From Gammaproteobacteria bacterium (GTDB taxonomy: Bacteria; Pseudomonadota; Gammaproteobacteria; JAADHS01), in contig JAADHS010000019.1 in NCBI GenBank assembly GCA_013151745.1, positions 1 through 46,542 on the forward strand: 46,542 nt of DNA, given 5' to 3'. The notes beneath the pieces were generated by a model. The model made no database searches and had not been told where the DNA came from. It was given only the letters and a program-made list of their open reading frames with translations. This document shows positions 25,264 through 34,628 of the stretch, piece after piece. Position 1 is the first letter of the stretch; every line of letters starts with the position of its first letter. The translations under genes and the position numbers were made by a program.

Positions 25264-26011
25264 ATTTTTTAAAGCTCCTTAGTTATGTAGCAGCTTTGGT
25301 TTTAAGCTCTATTTACCGATGCTTTAAACCAAATCTACCGACCCCAGCATATCAACCTCAAGCGATCATTTAATTAACGAACACCCATATCGATCATTTT
25401 TAACACGACACAACCTATAAGTTCAAGCACTATATTCAAAAAAACCAAGGAAACCTTAAAATTTTCAGCTTTTCCCCGAGCAATCCAAACCATATTTCAA
25501 AGCGCTTGAACCTATTTAATTATCTCTGTTTTACACACCAAACCAAGACCACTGCTTAGCCCTGCGCATAGGTATAATATAGTAATCCCGGTTTACAACA
25601 GAAAGCAAATTTTTTACAGTGCTTGTTTTTTCAGTCTACTAAACAACACATTATAAAAACCGTAAAGAAAATAAAATCGTTTGATCCCGCTTAGAAGAAC
25701 TTAGCACGAATAAATATGATACCTGTACCCACACCATTACAGTTATAACATTTTTCATAAATGAATAACCCTGCCTTAGGCCACTAAAAGCACGGACTCT
25801 ATAACCTCCTTGACAAAAAATCATATGCGACACCCAACACCGCCCATTAATATATCCCCGAAACACACCTAAAATTTATCGATAAGATCTGCCAAAATCA
25901 AACGTTTTCATATATCATACTGCAGAAACAAGCTTACGAATAAAACAACAATAATATACGGTCGCTGGCCAGTTTTTCTATAACTCACTGGAAAATTAAA
26001 GAATTAACCTC
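25264..26011. other. Long intergenic region without a recognised feature
   Basis: About 750 bases, rich in A and T, with no gene I can support. A minus-strand frame at about 25651-25866 ends in a hydrophobic stretch (MKNVITVMVWVQVSYLFVL) but has only a weak AAGG site, so it is not called. I see no terminator or clear repeat. It should hold the promoters of the microprotein on one side and the membrane protein on the other. Confidence 0.5.
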
Positions 26012-27481
26012 ATGATACCGCCTATTTCAAGACGCTATTACGCCCTTGCTGCACTTGTTGTGTGGGGTGCTGCCATACTTTCTTTTGGCCTGTTGCGCTT
26101 CAATACCATCGGTATAGAAGAAGGTGCAGCCAAAGATTTATTGATGCTATGGTCTGTTGTCGACAAAATAGCCAGCCCTGTAGGCACTTTTGGTACGCCT
26201 GATTTACGCACACTTTTACTGCTCCCGGTCACACTTTATTGGTCTGGGAGTATTATTGCTGCCAAAGTATTCACGATGATCGTTATGTTTGGCGCGGTTT
26301 TTTTATTATTCCAATGGCGCACCAAAAACAATAATGCAAACCAGGAGGCGGCGCTTCTGGCTTCAGCATTGCTGCTGATTTTACCGCTAACGATCACGCA
26401 AATCGACACAATGAGCACGGCGCCTTACCTATTGCTTATGTTTGCATTTGCGCACTGGTTACACGGCGCTTATTCGGAGAAAGGCCGCCACTTAGGGGGG
26501 TGGTACTTCACTCAACTTTTCACCGTAATGATTGCAGTCAGCCTGCACCCTGCCGCATTAGCCTACCCTCTTGCCCTGGCTTGGCACTGGCACAGAAATA
26601 AAAACGAAAATCAGATACACAAGACAAAGTCTGTGCTCATCGGTACATTGATGGTAACAACCTTAATCATTGCGTTCAGAATGGGATGGCAAGATGGTTT
26701 GGCATGGATGAGCAATCCGATACAAACGCTGTCTGATGCTTTTGCTAACGGTCTTACTGGTGTTGGAGAACCCGCTTCGATCACCATAGGCTTAATTGTT
26801 ATAACATTGATAGCCTGTATCCTTTATCGAGATCGACAACGCATCGCAACTGACTTTTTAACCACCCTTTTAGCTTTAGGGCTCATTATTGGCCTCGTTG
26901 CTGCAGATGGAACCTGGGCACTGCTTGCCTATACCCTGCTACTTTACCGAGGCATCCCCATTCTCATTGAACTCAACCAAAAAATAAAATCAGAATCTCT
27001 GGTCGGTCAACGTGGCCTTGTCATCGTGACAACGTTCCTTCTCGCCACAACATTTATGTTAATTAACAAAGCTTACGTGCATAATCATGCCATGGAACTT
27101 TATTCCGATAGAGACACACTGATCAACACCTTATGCATAGATCATTCTCCTGATCCTGACGACAAAGAAACACCCTTCGTCGTTGCCAGCCAATGGCCCG
27201 CGCAAACCATGCTCAACTGTCGTGGCGTGGTATTTCCTTTACCTAAGGCCGCGGCAGACGGCCCCACTTTGGCAAAAAATATCAAAGGAATCACTCATCT
27301 GGTTTTTGACCACAACAAAGAAAGCAACAAGGCCTTGGCAGTCAACATTGCCGAGCTAAGCGGCATAGCACAAACAGTAGTACTGCAAACGGGTGGAGTT
27401 GTTATCAGCATACGCCAACCTAAAATCAGCAGCACACCAGAAAAAATCTCGAAAAACTTAAGTACCCCTGCAGAAATTTAG
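26012..27481 (+). CDS. Polytopic membrane protein, GT-C glycosyltransferase-like
   Basis: A 489-residue protein with about ten membrane helices and a C-terminal periplasmic tail of about 110 residues. The acidic motif after the first helix (IGIEEGAAKDLL) and the overall layout resemble ArnT/PMT-type glycosyltransferases, which move lipid-linked sugars. The match is by layout only, and the family is not certain. The C-terminal part has a Cys pair (about residues 370 and 403) that could form a disulfide. The gene stands alone and is followed by the palindromic element at 27505. Confidence 0.68.
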   Translation: MIPPISRRYYALAALVVWGAAILSFGLLRFNTIGIEEGAAKDLLMLWSVVDKIASPVGTFGTPDLRTLLLLPVTLYWSGSIIAAKVFTMIVMFGAVFLLFQWRTKNNNANQEAALLASALLLILPLTITQIDTMSTAPYLLLMFAFAHWLHGAYSEKGRHLGGWYFTQLFTVMIAVSLHPAALAYPLALAWHWHRNKNENQIHKTKSVLIGTLMVTTLIIAFRMGWQDGLAWMSNPIQTLSDAFANGLTGVGEPASITIGLIVITLIACILYRDRQRIATDFLTTLLALGLIIGLVAADGTWALLAYTLLLYRGIPILIELNQKIKSESLVGQRGLVIVTTFLLATTFMLINKAYVHNHAMELYSDRDTLINTLCIDHSPDPDDKETPFVVASQWPAQTMLNCRGVVFPLPKAAADGPTLAKNIKGITHLVFDHNKESNKALAVNIAELSGIAQTVVLQTGGVVISIRQPKISSTPEKISKNLSTPAEI

Positions 27482-27504
27482 TTAAAATAATTATAGCGAA
27501 ACAC

Positions 27505-27697
27505 TTAAACCTAAAAAATTCAGTTGGACCCGAGCACAGAGTGTTTATGCCCGCTCTTTGGGTGCAAAATATTGATTTAGATAACGTAGCGAAAAAAACC
27601 GTGGTCACCTTGACGGCGATGAAATTTTTGTCGCATAGTTAGATGAATCGAAAGATTGTGCTATGTGCCGTGGATCAACTGATTTTTCTAGGTTAAA
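27505..27697. repeat. Inverted-repeat element family B, complete copy
   Basis: A unit of about 193 bases with imperfect ends. The left part (CCTAAAAAATTCAGTTG at 27510-27526) matches the reverse of the right part (CAACTGATTTTTCTAGG at 27676-27692), and pairing continues inward (GAGCACAG against GTGC). It ends two bases before the mutM stop codon, so it covers the gap between converging genes. A shorter relative is at 36453-36520. Confidence 0.6.
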
Positions 27698-27699
27698 CA

Positions 27700-28515
27700 T
27701 TAGCGCTGGCACTTTGTACAATAAAATGTAGCGCGACCACCTTGTCGACAAGATTTGATTGGATGCGCACACCTCAAGCAAGGCGCTCCCTCTCGCCCAT
27801 ACACCCTTAGCGCAAACTTGAAATAACCTGGCTTACCGTCACCGCCAACAAAATCACGTAATGTTGTGCCACCCGCTGAGATGGCTTCTTTAAGTACTTT
27901 TTTAACTTCATCAACCAAAATATGATAACGTTGCTTTGAGGTTCGACCAGCGGCACGAAGAGGATGAATGCCGGCTCGAAACAAAGATTCACTGGCATAA
28001 ATATTACCCACACCCAGCACCACTTGATTATTCATAATAAACGGCTTTATGGCTAATGTACGACGACGCGACCGAACATAAAGATAGTCTGCATCAAACT
28101 GCTCAGATAGCGGCTCCACGCCCATTCGAGAAAATAATTTGTGCTGCTCTACAGGTTCCTCTACCCACATAAACAAACCAAACCGACGAGGGTCACAATA
28201 GCGCAGACAACAACCATTCGTTAACAAAACATCGATATGGTCATGCAAACCAGGCTTTTCCTGCAACGAGGAGAGGCGCAGCGATCCCGACATACCAAGA
28301 TGAATGACTATCGCGCCACCTTGACACAACAAAATAATATATTTACCTTTGCGAAAAACTTCTCGTATCACCAATCCGGCTAAGATTTTTTTTAAATTTT
28401 GATCGACAATATAGCGCAATCTCGCATTTCTAACGATAACATCAGCAATAGTTTGACTAACTAAATATTTCTTTATACCACGACAAGTTGTCTCTACTTC
28501 GGGCAGCTCTGGCAT
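27700..28515 (-). CDS. mutM: Formamidopyrimidine-DNA glycosylase
   Basis: A 271-residue base-excision repair enzyme that removes oxidised purines (8-oxoguanine) and cuts the abasic site. The N-terminus MPELPEVET gives the catalytic Pro2 and Glu3. The lesion-binding region holds VGNIYASESLF. A helix-two-turn-helix follows, and the zinc finger has cysteines in CLRCAHPIKSC and YCTKCQR. All features are present at normal length. It is divergent from the hydantoinase gene. Confidence 0.97.
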   Translation of the reverse strand: MPELPEVETTCRGIKKYLVSQTIADVIVRNARLRYIVDQNLKKILAGLVIREVFRKGKYIILLCQGGAIVIHLGMSGSLRLSSLQEKPGLHDHIDVLLTNGCCLRYCDPRRFGLFMWVEEPVEQHKLFSRMGVEPLSEQFDADYLYVRSRRRTLAIKPFIMNNQVVLGVGNIYASESLFRAGIHPLRAAGRTSKQRYHILVDEVKKVLKEAISAGGTTLRDFVGGDGKPGYFKFALRVYGREGAPCLRCAHPIKSCRQGGRATFYCTKCQR

Positions 28516-28558
28516 TATTTTTCCCTATACGATCCGTCATACATGCTTTATTATAGTA

Positions 28559-28673
28559 ACCGCTCAGACCTCTACTAAAACCCGTCATTTCTGCGTTAAA
28601 AAATGATCATTTACACTTGTAAACTCATATTTTTCGCCTTGAACCGACGAATTTTAGGAGAGGTCTGAACGGT
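28559..28673. repeat. Long palindromic element C between mutM and hydantoinase gene
   Basis: The first 28 bases (28559-28586) match the reverse of the last 28 (28646-28673) with about four mismatches, and the inner arms (TTTACA CT TGTAAA at the centre) also pair. The whole 115-base unit can therefore form one hairpin of about 57-bp arms. It lies between divergent genes. Its right end carries AGGAGAGG and a GTG in the frame of the hydantoinase gene. No second copy was seen in the window. Confidence 0.6.
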
Positions 28674-28719
28674 GACATCTACTAGGGGCTCTCAACGGTT
28701 ACTATATTATATGCTTGTC

Positions 28720-30684
28720 ATGAATTCTATTTTTCTGGGTATTGATACAGGCGGCACCTTTACTGATTTTATGTTATACGATGGCTCATCCATTCGTATC
28801 CACAAATGTTTATCCACCCCCCAGGAACCGGAAAAGGCGATTCTTGCAGGTATTAAAGAACTCGGCATTTCACCTGAATATCTCACCATTATCCACGGAT
28901 CAACTGTCGCCACCAATACCGTATTAGAGAACAAAGGGGTTCGCACGGTATTTATTAGCAATCATGGCATGCGCGATATTTTAAGCATTGGCCGCCAACA
29001 ACGTAAAGCCTTGTACGATTTACAACCTAAAAAAATACCTCCCCCGGTTGCACGTGAACTCTGCCTGGAAACAGGAGGACGGCTAGACGCCCAAGGTAAT
29101 ATTATCGAACCCTTAAGTACAGAACAACTACAACATCTGAAAATGCAAATTGAGCAGCTGGCTCCGCAAGCGGTTGCCATCAATTTATTGTTTTCTTTTC
29201 TTGATGAACGATTTGAAAAAGCCATTGCATCCATTGTTCCTCAAGGTATTTTTATATCCCGGTCGTCACAAATTCTGCCCGAATACAAAGAGTATGAACG
29301 CGCCAGCACCACTTGGCTAAATGCCAGTGTTGGCCCTATCGTTGAACGTTACTTATCTAAACTCAGCACCGCTCTACCACGATCCAACCTGACCATCATG
29401 CAAAGTTCAGGCGGAACAATCTCGGCAAAACAGGCCGCTCAATATGCAGTACATATGCTACTCTCCGGCCCTGCCGGCGGCATTGCTGCGGCACAATTTA
29501 TAGCGAAACAAAGCCAGAGACACAAACTATTAAGCTTCGATATGGGCGGAACCTCAACCGATGTTTCCCTGATCGACGGCGAAATACAACTCACTTCGGA
29601 AAACCAGATCAACGGCTATCCCGTTGGCATCCAGATGGTTAATATTCATACGATTGGCGCGGGCGGTGGCTCTCTGGCTTATGTTGACGAAGGCGGCTTA
29701 CTCCATGTTGGCCCCCAATCCGCCGGAGCAGAACCTGGGCCAGCCTGTTACCAACAAGGCGGTCGTGTCGCCACCGTCACCGATGCCAATGTCGTACTCG
29801 GTCGCATCCCCGCTGAAACTCGCCTTGGCGGCCGCATACAAATAAATACTGAGGCCGCACGTAAAGCGATTAATCGCTGCGCACAACAACTAAAACTGTC
29901 TATAGAAGACACCGCTTCAGGCATTATACAAGTCGCTAACGAGCATATGGCGCGGGCGTTGCGCGTCATTTCCGTACAACGAGGTCTTAACCCCGATCAT
30001 TTTACTTTGGTCTCATTTGGCGGTGCCGGTGGATTGCATGTCTGCGCGCTGGCCGACGCTTTAGCGATGCATCAAGCACTGATTCCTTTACACAGCGGCG
30101 TACTTTCAGCGCTCGGCATGTTAGTCGCGCCACGAACACGTCACCTTTCGCGCACCGCACCCGGTTTAATTGATCAATACCCGAAAGCAGAAATAGAAAA
30201 AATATTTCATGATATGGAAACTGAGGGTCAATACGCACTGAATAATGAAGGCATACTAAACCAGGACATCACTTTAACTCGAACCGTTGATTTACGCTAC
30301 CTAGGTCAGTCATACACGCTTTCTGTGCCATGGAAAACCTTGACGAACACACGTTCAGACTTTCATCAAGCACATCAAACTTGTTATGGTCACCAACTGG
30401 CTCGATCTGTAGAAGTCGTCACATTCAGGGTCTCAGCAAAAGGACCCACGCCAGATATCACGATCACATCACCCGCCATGACTTTACCTTCCAACAAAAC
30501 AACCGTAGCAGTATATGGAATCAATGAAGCTGTGCCAGTATGGTTACGGGATACCATCCCTGTAAATACATCCTTAAGCGGCCCCTTACTCATCAGTGAA
30601 AGCACGTCAACCAGTTATATCGCACCAAGTTGGCAGGTTAAAAAAGATCAGACAGGAAATTTATTGCTCGATAAAAAAGTCTAG
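28720..30684 (+). CDS. Hydantoinase A / oxoprolinase-family protein, orphan
   Basis: A 654-residue protein when started at ATG 28720. The N-terminal domain carries the family motif IFLGIDTGGTFTDF, followed by HGSTVATNTVLENKG. The central actin-like ATPase part has LLSGPAGGIAAAQF, DMGGTSTDVSL and SFGGAGGLHVC. The C-terminal domain is complete. These enzymes hydrolyse hydantoins, 5-oxoproline or related rings with ATP, normally with a HyuB partner. No hyuB lies nearby. An upstream GTG (28672) has a good ribosome binding site but lies in a palindromic element and would add residues before the motif, so 28720 is preferred. The stop codon TAG belongs to the inverted repeat at 30681. Confidence 0.88.
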   Translation: MNSIFLGIDTGGTFTDFMLYDGSSIRIHKCLSTPQEPEKAILAGIKELGISPEYLTIIHGSTVATNTVLENKGVRTVFISNHGMRDILSIGRQQRKALYDLQPKKIPPPVARELCLETGGRLDAQGNIIEPLSTEQLQHLKMQIEQLAPQAVAINLLFSFLDERFEKAIASIVPQGIFISRSSQILPEYKEYERASTTWLNASVGPIVERYLSKLSTALPRSNLTIMQSSGGTISAKQAAQYAVHMLLSGPAGGIAAAQFIAKQSQRHKLLSFDMGGTSTDVSLIDGEIQLTSENQINGYPVGIQMVNIHTIGAGGGSLAYVDEGGLLHVGPQSAGAEPGPACYQQGGRVATVTDANVVLGRIPAETRLGGRIQINTEAARKAINRCAQQLKLSIEDTASGIIQVANEHMARALRVISVQRGLNPDHFTLVSFGGAGGLHVCALADALAMHQALIPLHSGVLSALGMLVAPRTRHLSRTAPGLIDQYPKAEIEKIFHDMETEGQYALNNEGILNQDITLTRTVDLRYLGQSYTLSVPWKTLTNTRSDFHQAHQTCYGHQLARSVEVVTFRVSAKGPTPDITITSPAMTLPSNKTTVAVYGINEAVPVWLRDTIPVNTSLSGPLLISESTSTSYIAPSWQVKKDQTGNLLLDKKV

Positions 30685-30848
30685 CCCGCATTTCTCACAG
30701 AGGCGAACGAAGATCGCGCAGGAGAATGTTATCACCATGAATATTCTGAACAAGTGGAATAACAGGGTCTATTTCCGAGTGAAGAAGATTTATTGTGGAA
30801 ACAATAAACTAGCGAGATCGTGTGGATTCTGTGAGAAATGCGGGCTAG
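30681..30848. repeat. Element D with perfect 20-bp terminal inverted repeats
   Basis: CTAGCCCGCATTTCTCACAG (30681-30700) is exactly inverted at 30829-30848. The 168-base unit has no long internal palindrome and no gene, the layout of a MITE derived from an insertion sequence. It follows the hydantoinase gene and its first bases provide that gene's TAG stop. No target duplication was recognised. It lies between converging genes. Confidence 0.8.
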
Positions 30849-30871
30849 TTCTGATAAAAATATCGCGCCTA

Positions 30872-32221
30872 CTAAACCAAATATAACGAAGCCAGCCCTA
30901 AGAAAACAAAAAAACCCACGGCATCGGTCACTGCGGTCAATAATACTGAGCCGCCTAATGCGGGATCGGCACCCAGTCGGCTCATGACCAAGGGAATCGT
31001 CGCTCCGGCAAAAGCACCGACAAGCAAATTAATAATAATCGCCAAAGCAATAACCAGACCCAGGTTGTGATCTTCAAACCAGAACACGGCGATGGCGGCG
31101 ATGACAATGGACCATAACAAGCCATTCATCAGACCAACGCACAATTCTTTTGACATCAGCTTGAGCGCATTGGATTGACCAATTTGGCCTAAGGCCATCC
31201 CCCGTACGACGATGGTTAATGTCTGGCTGCCCGCAATCCCCCCCATGCTCGCCACAATGGGCATCAATACCGCCAAAGCAACCAGCCGTTCAATGGTGGT
31301 TTCAAATAGGCCAATGACCCAGGACGCCACTAATACGGTCAGCAAATTAACCCCTAGCCAGATTCCGCGCCGTCGTGCCGTCACGGTAACGGGGCCAAAC
31401 ACATCGGCTTCTTCCTGCACACCCGATAAATTCATGAGTGATTGATCCGCTTCATCCCGAATCACATCGACGACATCATCAATGGTAATACGCCCGACTA
31501 ACTTCCCTGCTGCATCGACAACAGGCGCAGAAACTAAATCCCGGTGTTCAAACATAACCGCAACGTCAGTGTCTAAATCGGTCACTTGAATCACGGATGA
31601 CGTCGTCATCATCACATCGGCCACTTGTTGTTGTGGCAATTTAATCAATAAATCTGTAATTAGTAATAATCCAAAATAGCGATCATCCCGGTCAACAACA
31701 ATCAGACTATCGGTCATATCGGGCACACTGCCCCGTAAGCGCAAGTATCTTAAAACCACATCCAGAGACACATCAGGGCGAACCGTCACGGCATCAGTAT
31801 TCATTAGACCACCGGCGGTATCTTCCGGGTAAGACAACACCGATTCCAGGCGGCGTCGATCCTGAAAGTCCATGGATTGTAATAATTCCGTCGTAACAGA
31901 GTCAGGCAAATCGGGCAAAATATCTGCCAAATCATCTGTTTCTAGATGTCCTGTTGCGATAATGAGCTCTGCATGCTGCATCTCGCGAATAAAATCAGCC
32001 CGCAAGTCATCATTCACTTCGAGCAGGACATCCCCGCCCTGATCAGGTTCCACCATGCTCCACGCAATATTTCTTTCGTTTGCTGGCAAGGACTCCAGGA
32101 GCAAGGCAATTTCTGCTGAATGTAATTCTTTAAGCTGCACACGAGCTGAGTTATAGTCTTTCGTGTGCAGTTTTTTACGAAATATCTTTAGGCGTTTTTG
32201 ACTCTTTTCATTTTCAATCAT
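30872..32221 (-). CDS. mgtE: Magnesium transporter MgtE
   Basis: A 449-residue Mg2+ channel protein. An N-terminal superhelical domain (about 1-130, with LPDLPDSVTTELLQSMD) is followed by two CBS domains (about 130-255) that sense Mg2+, the connecting helix, and five C-terminal membrane helices with the pore region (VLMPIVASMGGIAGSQT, TIPLVMSRLGADPALGGSV). The start ATG lies inside the end of ptsI (overlap 8 bases), so the gene is at the end of the PTS operon. The same order with ptsI is known in other proteobacteria. Confidence 0.96.
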   Translation of the reverse strand: MIENEKSQKRLKIFRKKLHTKDYNSARVQLKELHSAEIALLLESLPANERNIAWSMVEPDQGGDVLLEVNDDLRADFIREMQHAELIIATGHLETDDLADILPDLPDSVTTELLQSMDFQDRRRLESVLSYPEDTAGGLMNTDAVTVRPDVSLDVVLRYLRLRGSVPDMTDSLIVVDRDDRYFGLLLITDLLIKLPQQQVADVMMTTSSVIQVTDLDTDVAVMFEHRDLVSAPVVDAAGKLVGRITIDDVVDVIRDEADQSLMNLSGVQEEADVFGPVTVTARRRGIWLGVNLLTVLVASWVIGLFETTIERLVALAVLMPIVASMGGIAGSQTLTIVVRGMALGQIGQSNALKLMSKELCVGLMNGLLWSIVIAAIAVFWFEDHNLGLVIALAIIINLLVGAFAGATIPLVMSRLGADPALGGSVLLTAVTDAVGFFVFLGLASLYLV

Positions 32222-33950
32222 GGTTTATACTAAGCATCAGCTCATGAATCGCACTATGCTCTCCATGCTCTAACACCTTGATAACCTGCTCTCTTAAATT
32301 CGCAACATGACTTTTTTGAATATACTGCTTCACCTCAAGTAAAAAAGCGGGATGCATACTAAATTCCCGCAAACCCAAGCCCAAAAGCAAACGGGTATAA
32401 CGCACATCGCCGGCCATTTCACCACACATGGACACCGGAATACCGGTTTCTTTACCCGCTTCAATCACCATATGAATTAAGCGCAACACCCCAATATGTA
32501 AAGGATCATATAAATAGTTAACGCTATCATCGATACGATCAGCAGCCACCGTATACTGAATCAAGTCATTCGTTCCAATCGACATAAAGTCGAGATGTCG
32601 CGCAAAAACATTGGCTGCCAGAGCCACTGCCGGCACTTCGACCATCCCCCCTATAGGCAAATTTTCTACAAAAGCATGACCTTCATTGGTTAATTCTTGT
32701 TTAATATCCACCAACAAAGCCTTAACCTGGGAGAGCTCATGCAGGGTGCTCAACATCGGCACCATCAAACGAACCTGGCCATAGATTGAGGCTCTGAGAA
32801 TGGCACGGAGCTGGCTACGAAAAATGGAAATTTCTTTTAAACATAGACGCAAGCCTCTCAAGCTCAGGGCTGGATTCATAATCACATCATTTTGCTGAAT
32901 ACTAGCAACAGATTTTTCCCCGCCAATATCCAAAGTTCGAATGACGACGGGCGCACCATCGGCGGCCTCGACAAGCTGACGGTAGATCACCAACTGCTGC
33001 TCTTCGCTTGGCAAGCCATCCCCATTCATATACAACATTTCAGTGCGATACAAACCAACGCCATCGGCTCTAACATCACGTATCGCAGCAAAATCTCCCG
33101 GTAATTCAACATTAGCGCGAAGGCTGATTTTTATATCATCTTGCGATATAGCGGGTTGTAATTTCAACTGTTTTAATTGACGAATCAAACCACTCTGCTT
33201 GCTGCAAAGAGCATGATAAAAAGTGATCAAATCTTGATCTGCACTGGCTAAAACAACCCCTTGCCGACCGTCTACAATTAGCTCTTCTCCCGAAATCAGG
33301 GTGGTTCGAGCATTATGCACCCCCACGATGGCGGGTATGCTCAGACTGCGCGCCAGAATGGCCGTATGCGATGTGGTGCCGCCATATTCTGTAATAAACG
33401 CTGCAATATTTTGATTTTTCATCCACACAATTTCTGCCGGAGACAAATCATCTGCCAAAATGATCATGCCACGTAAGGAGCCGGGTGATAAATTAACGGC
33501 GTTGTCTGTTCGTTTTAATAAAATCCTCAGGACTCGATTAACAACAAAATCCACATCATCACGCCGGGTACGCAAATAGTCATCACTCATCTGCTCAAAC
33601 ACCGCCACCAAAGCATCACGCTGCAGCTTCAACGCCCATTCCGCATTGCAAGCACGCTCACGAATAATATCAATTGGTATACGTGCTAAGGCATCATCTT
33701 CCAACATGAGTAAATGGGTGGTAATAAATGACTTGATATTCCCTTGGGTGCTTTCAGGGATTTGTTTAAGCACAACATGAAGTTGCTGCTCTGCTTGAGC
33801 AATGGCATTTTTGAATCGTTGGATCTCTTGTTCAAGTTTATTTTTGTCAATAGAATATTCAGTGACGTTAATTTCGTCGCGAGACAAAACATAAGCCTTG
33901 CCAATAGCAACGCCTCTGGAAACGCCCAAACCGTAGAGTGCTAGTGTCAT
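32214..33950 (-). CDS. ptsI: PTS phosphoenolpyruvate-protein phosphotransferase (enzyme I)
   Basis: A 578-residue enzyme I that takes phosphate from PEP and gives it to HPr. The phospho-His site is GGTTSHTAILARS (about 190). The PEP-binding domain has VRTLDIGGEK, GIGGMVEVPAV-like IGGMVEVPA, DFMSIGTNDLIQYT and the Cys site VSMCGEMAGD. There is no N-terminal GAF domain, so it is the normal PtsI, not PtsP. It lies ten bases after ptsH and overlaps mgtE. Confidence 0.97.
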   Translation of the reverse strand: MTLALYGLGVSRGVAIGKAYVLSRDEINVTEYSIDKNKLEQEIQRFKNAIAQAEQQLHVVLKQIPESTQGNIKSFITTHLLMLEDDALARIPIDIIRERACNAEWALKLQRDALVAVFEQMSDDYLRTRRDDVDFVVNRVLRILLKRTDNAVNLSPGSLRGMIILADDLSPAEIVWMKNQNIAAFITEYGGTTSHTAILARSLSIPAIVGVHNARTTLISGEELIVDGRQGVVLASADQDLITFYHALCSKQSGLIRQLKQLKLQPAISQDDIKISLRANVELPGDFAAIRDVRADGVGLYRTEMLYMNGDGLPSEEQQLVIYRQLVEAADGAPVVIRTLDIGGEKSVASIQQNDVIMNPALSLRGLRLCLKEISIFRSQLRAILRASIYGQVRLMVPMLSTLHELSQVKALLVDIKQELTNEGHAFVENLPIGGMVEVPAVALAANVFARHLDFMSIGTNDLIQYTVAADRIDDSVNYLYDPLHIGVLRLIHMVIEAGKETGIPVSMCGEMAGDVRYTRLLLGLGLREFSMHPAFLLEVKQYIQKSHVANLREQVIKVLEHGEHSAIHELMLSINHD

Positions 33951-33959
33951 AAAAAAGCT

Positions 33960-34229
33960 CTATTCATCTTCCTCGAAACGATTGTTTATCAACGCTACGA
34001 TACGGTCTATTGCCACCGCTTCATCCTCACCCTCTACCACCAACTCCAGGACACTGCCTTTAGCAGCAGCAAGCATCATAACGCCCATAATACTTTTACC
34101 ATTGACCACACGCTCGCCTTTCACCAGTTGTACATCACTTTTATAGGCCGACGCAGTGGTAACCAGCTTTGCTGCCGCTCGGGCATGCAAACCCAGTTTG
34201 TTTATTATTTTTATTTGCTGACGAATCAT
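33960..34229 (-). CDS. ptsH: Phosphocarrier protein HPr
   Basis: An 89-residue HPr. The active His15 lies in KLGLHARAAAKLV, and Ser46 in GKSIMGVMML is the site phosphorylated by HPr kinase. Both are present, consistent with hprK in the same operon. It begins four bases after the EIIA gene ends. Confidence 0.96.
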   Translation of the reverse strand: MIRQQIKIINKLGLHARAAAKLVTTASAYKSDVQLVKGERVVNGKSIMGVMMLAAAKGSVLELVVEGEDEAVAIDRIVALINNRFEEDE

Positions 34230-34232
34230 ATT

Positions 34233-34628
34233 TCAAACATCTCTCTGCCAAGACAAAACACCTTCTCGCCCGCCCTCGACAACCTTATTCAATAGTTCAT
34301 CCCGGGTTAAATGAGAATAGTTAAATAAACGAATCAACATAGGAAGATTCAGTCCAGCAATTGTTTTTACCCTCACATCATCTAATAATAAATTTGCAAT
34401 ATTACTCGGAGTCGAACCATACATGTCGGTCAATACCAAAACACCACTGCCACCATCTACTTCGTCGATCAAATTCCGTGCTATTTTCAGCACATCTTGC
34501 GGCTCATCTGACTGCTTGACTCCAATCGCTACGGCATTCAGTGGACACATGCCTAAAGTAGAGGTTACAGCCTCCAGCAATGCCATACCCACATCGTCGT
34601 GGGTAATCAATAATACAGCAACCGTCAT
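34233..34628 (-). CDS. PTS EIIA component, mannose family
   Basis: A 131-residue EIIA of the mannose/sorbose family. The phospho-His is His10 in LLITHDDVG, and VLTDMYGSTPSN is the family's second motif. No matching EIIB, EIIC or EIID gene is in the window. With PtsN, HPr, EI and HprK it forms a regulatory phosphorelay. It overlaps the end of rapZ by four bases. Confidence 0.93.
   Translation of the reverse strand: MTVAVLLITHDDVGMALLEAVTSTLGMCPLNAVAIGVKQSDEPQDVLKIARNLIDEVDGGSGVLVLTDMYGSTPSNIANLLLDDVRVKTIAGLNLPMLIRLFNYSHLTRDELLNKVVEGGREGVLSWQRDV

Noticed and set aside
25651-25866. Possible small minus-strand membrane protein
   Set aside because: Weak ribosome binding site, poor N-terminal part and no neighbour that would support it.
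28672-28719. GTG start with good ribosome binding site for the hydantoinase gene
   Set aside because: It lies in the end of a palindromic element and adds residues before the family's N-terminal motif; ATG 28720 fits the family better. Not excluded.
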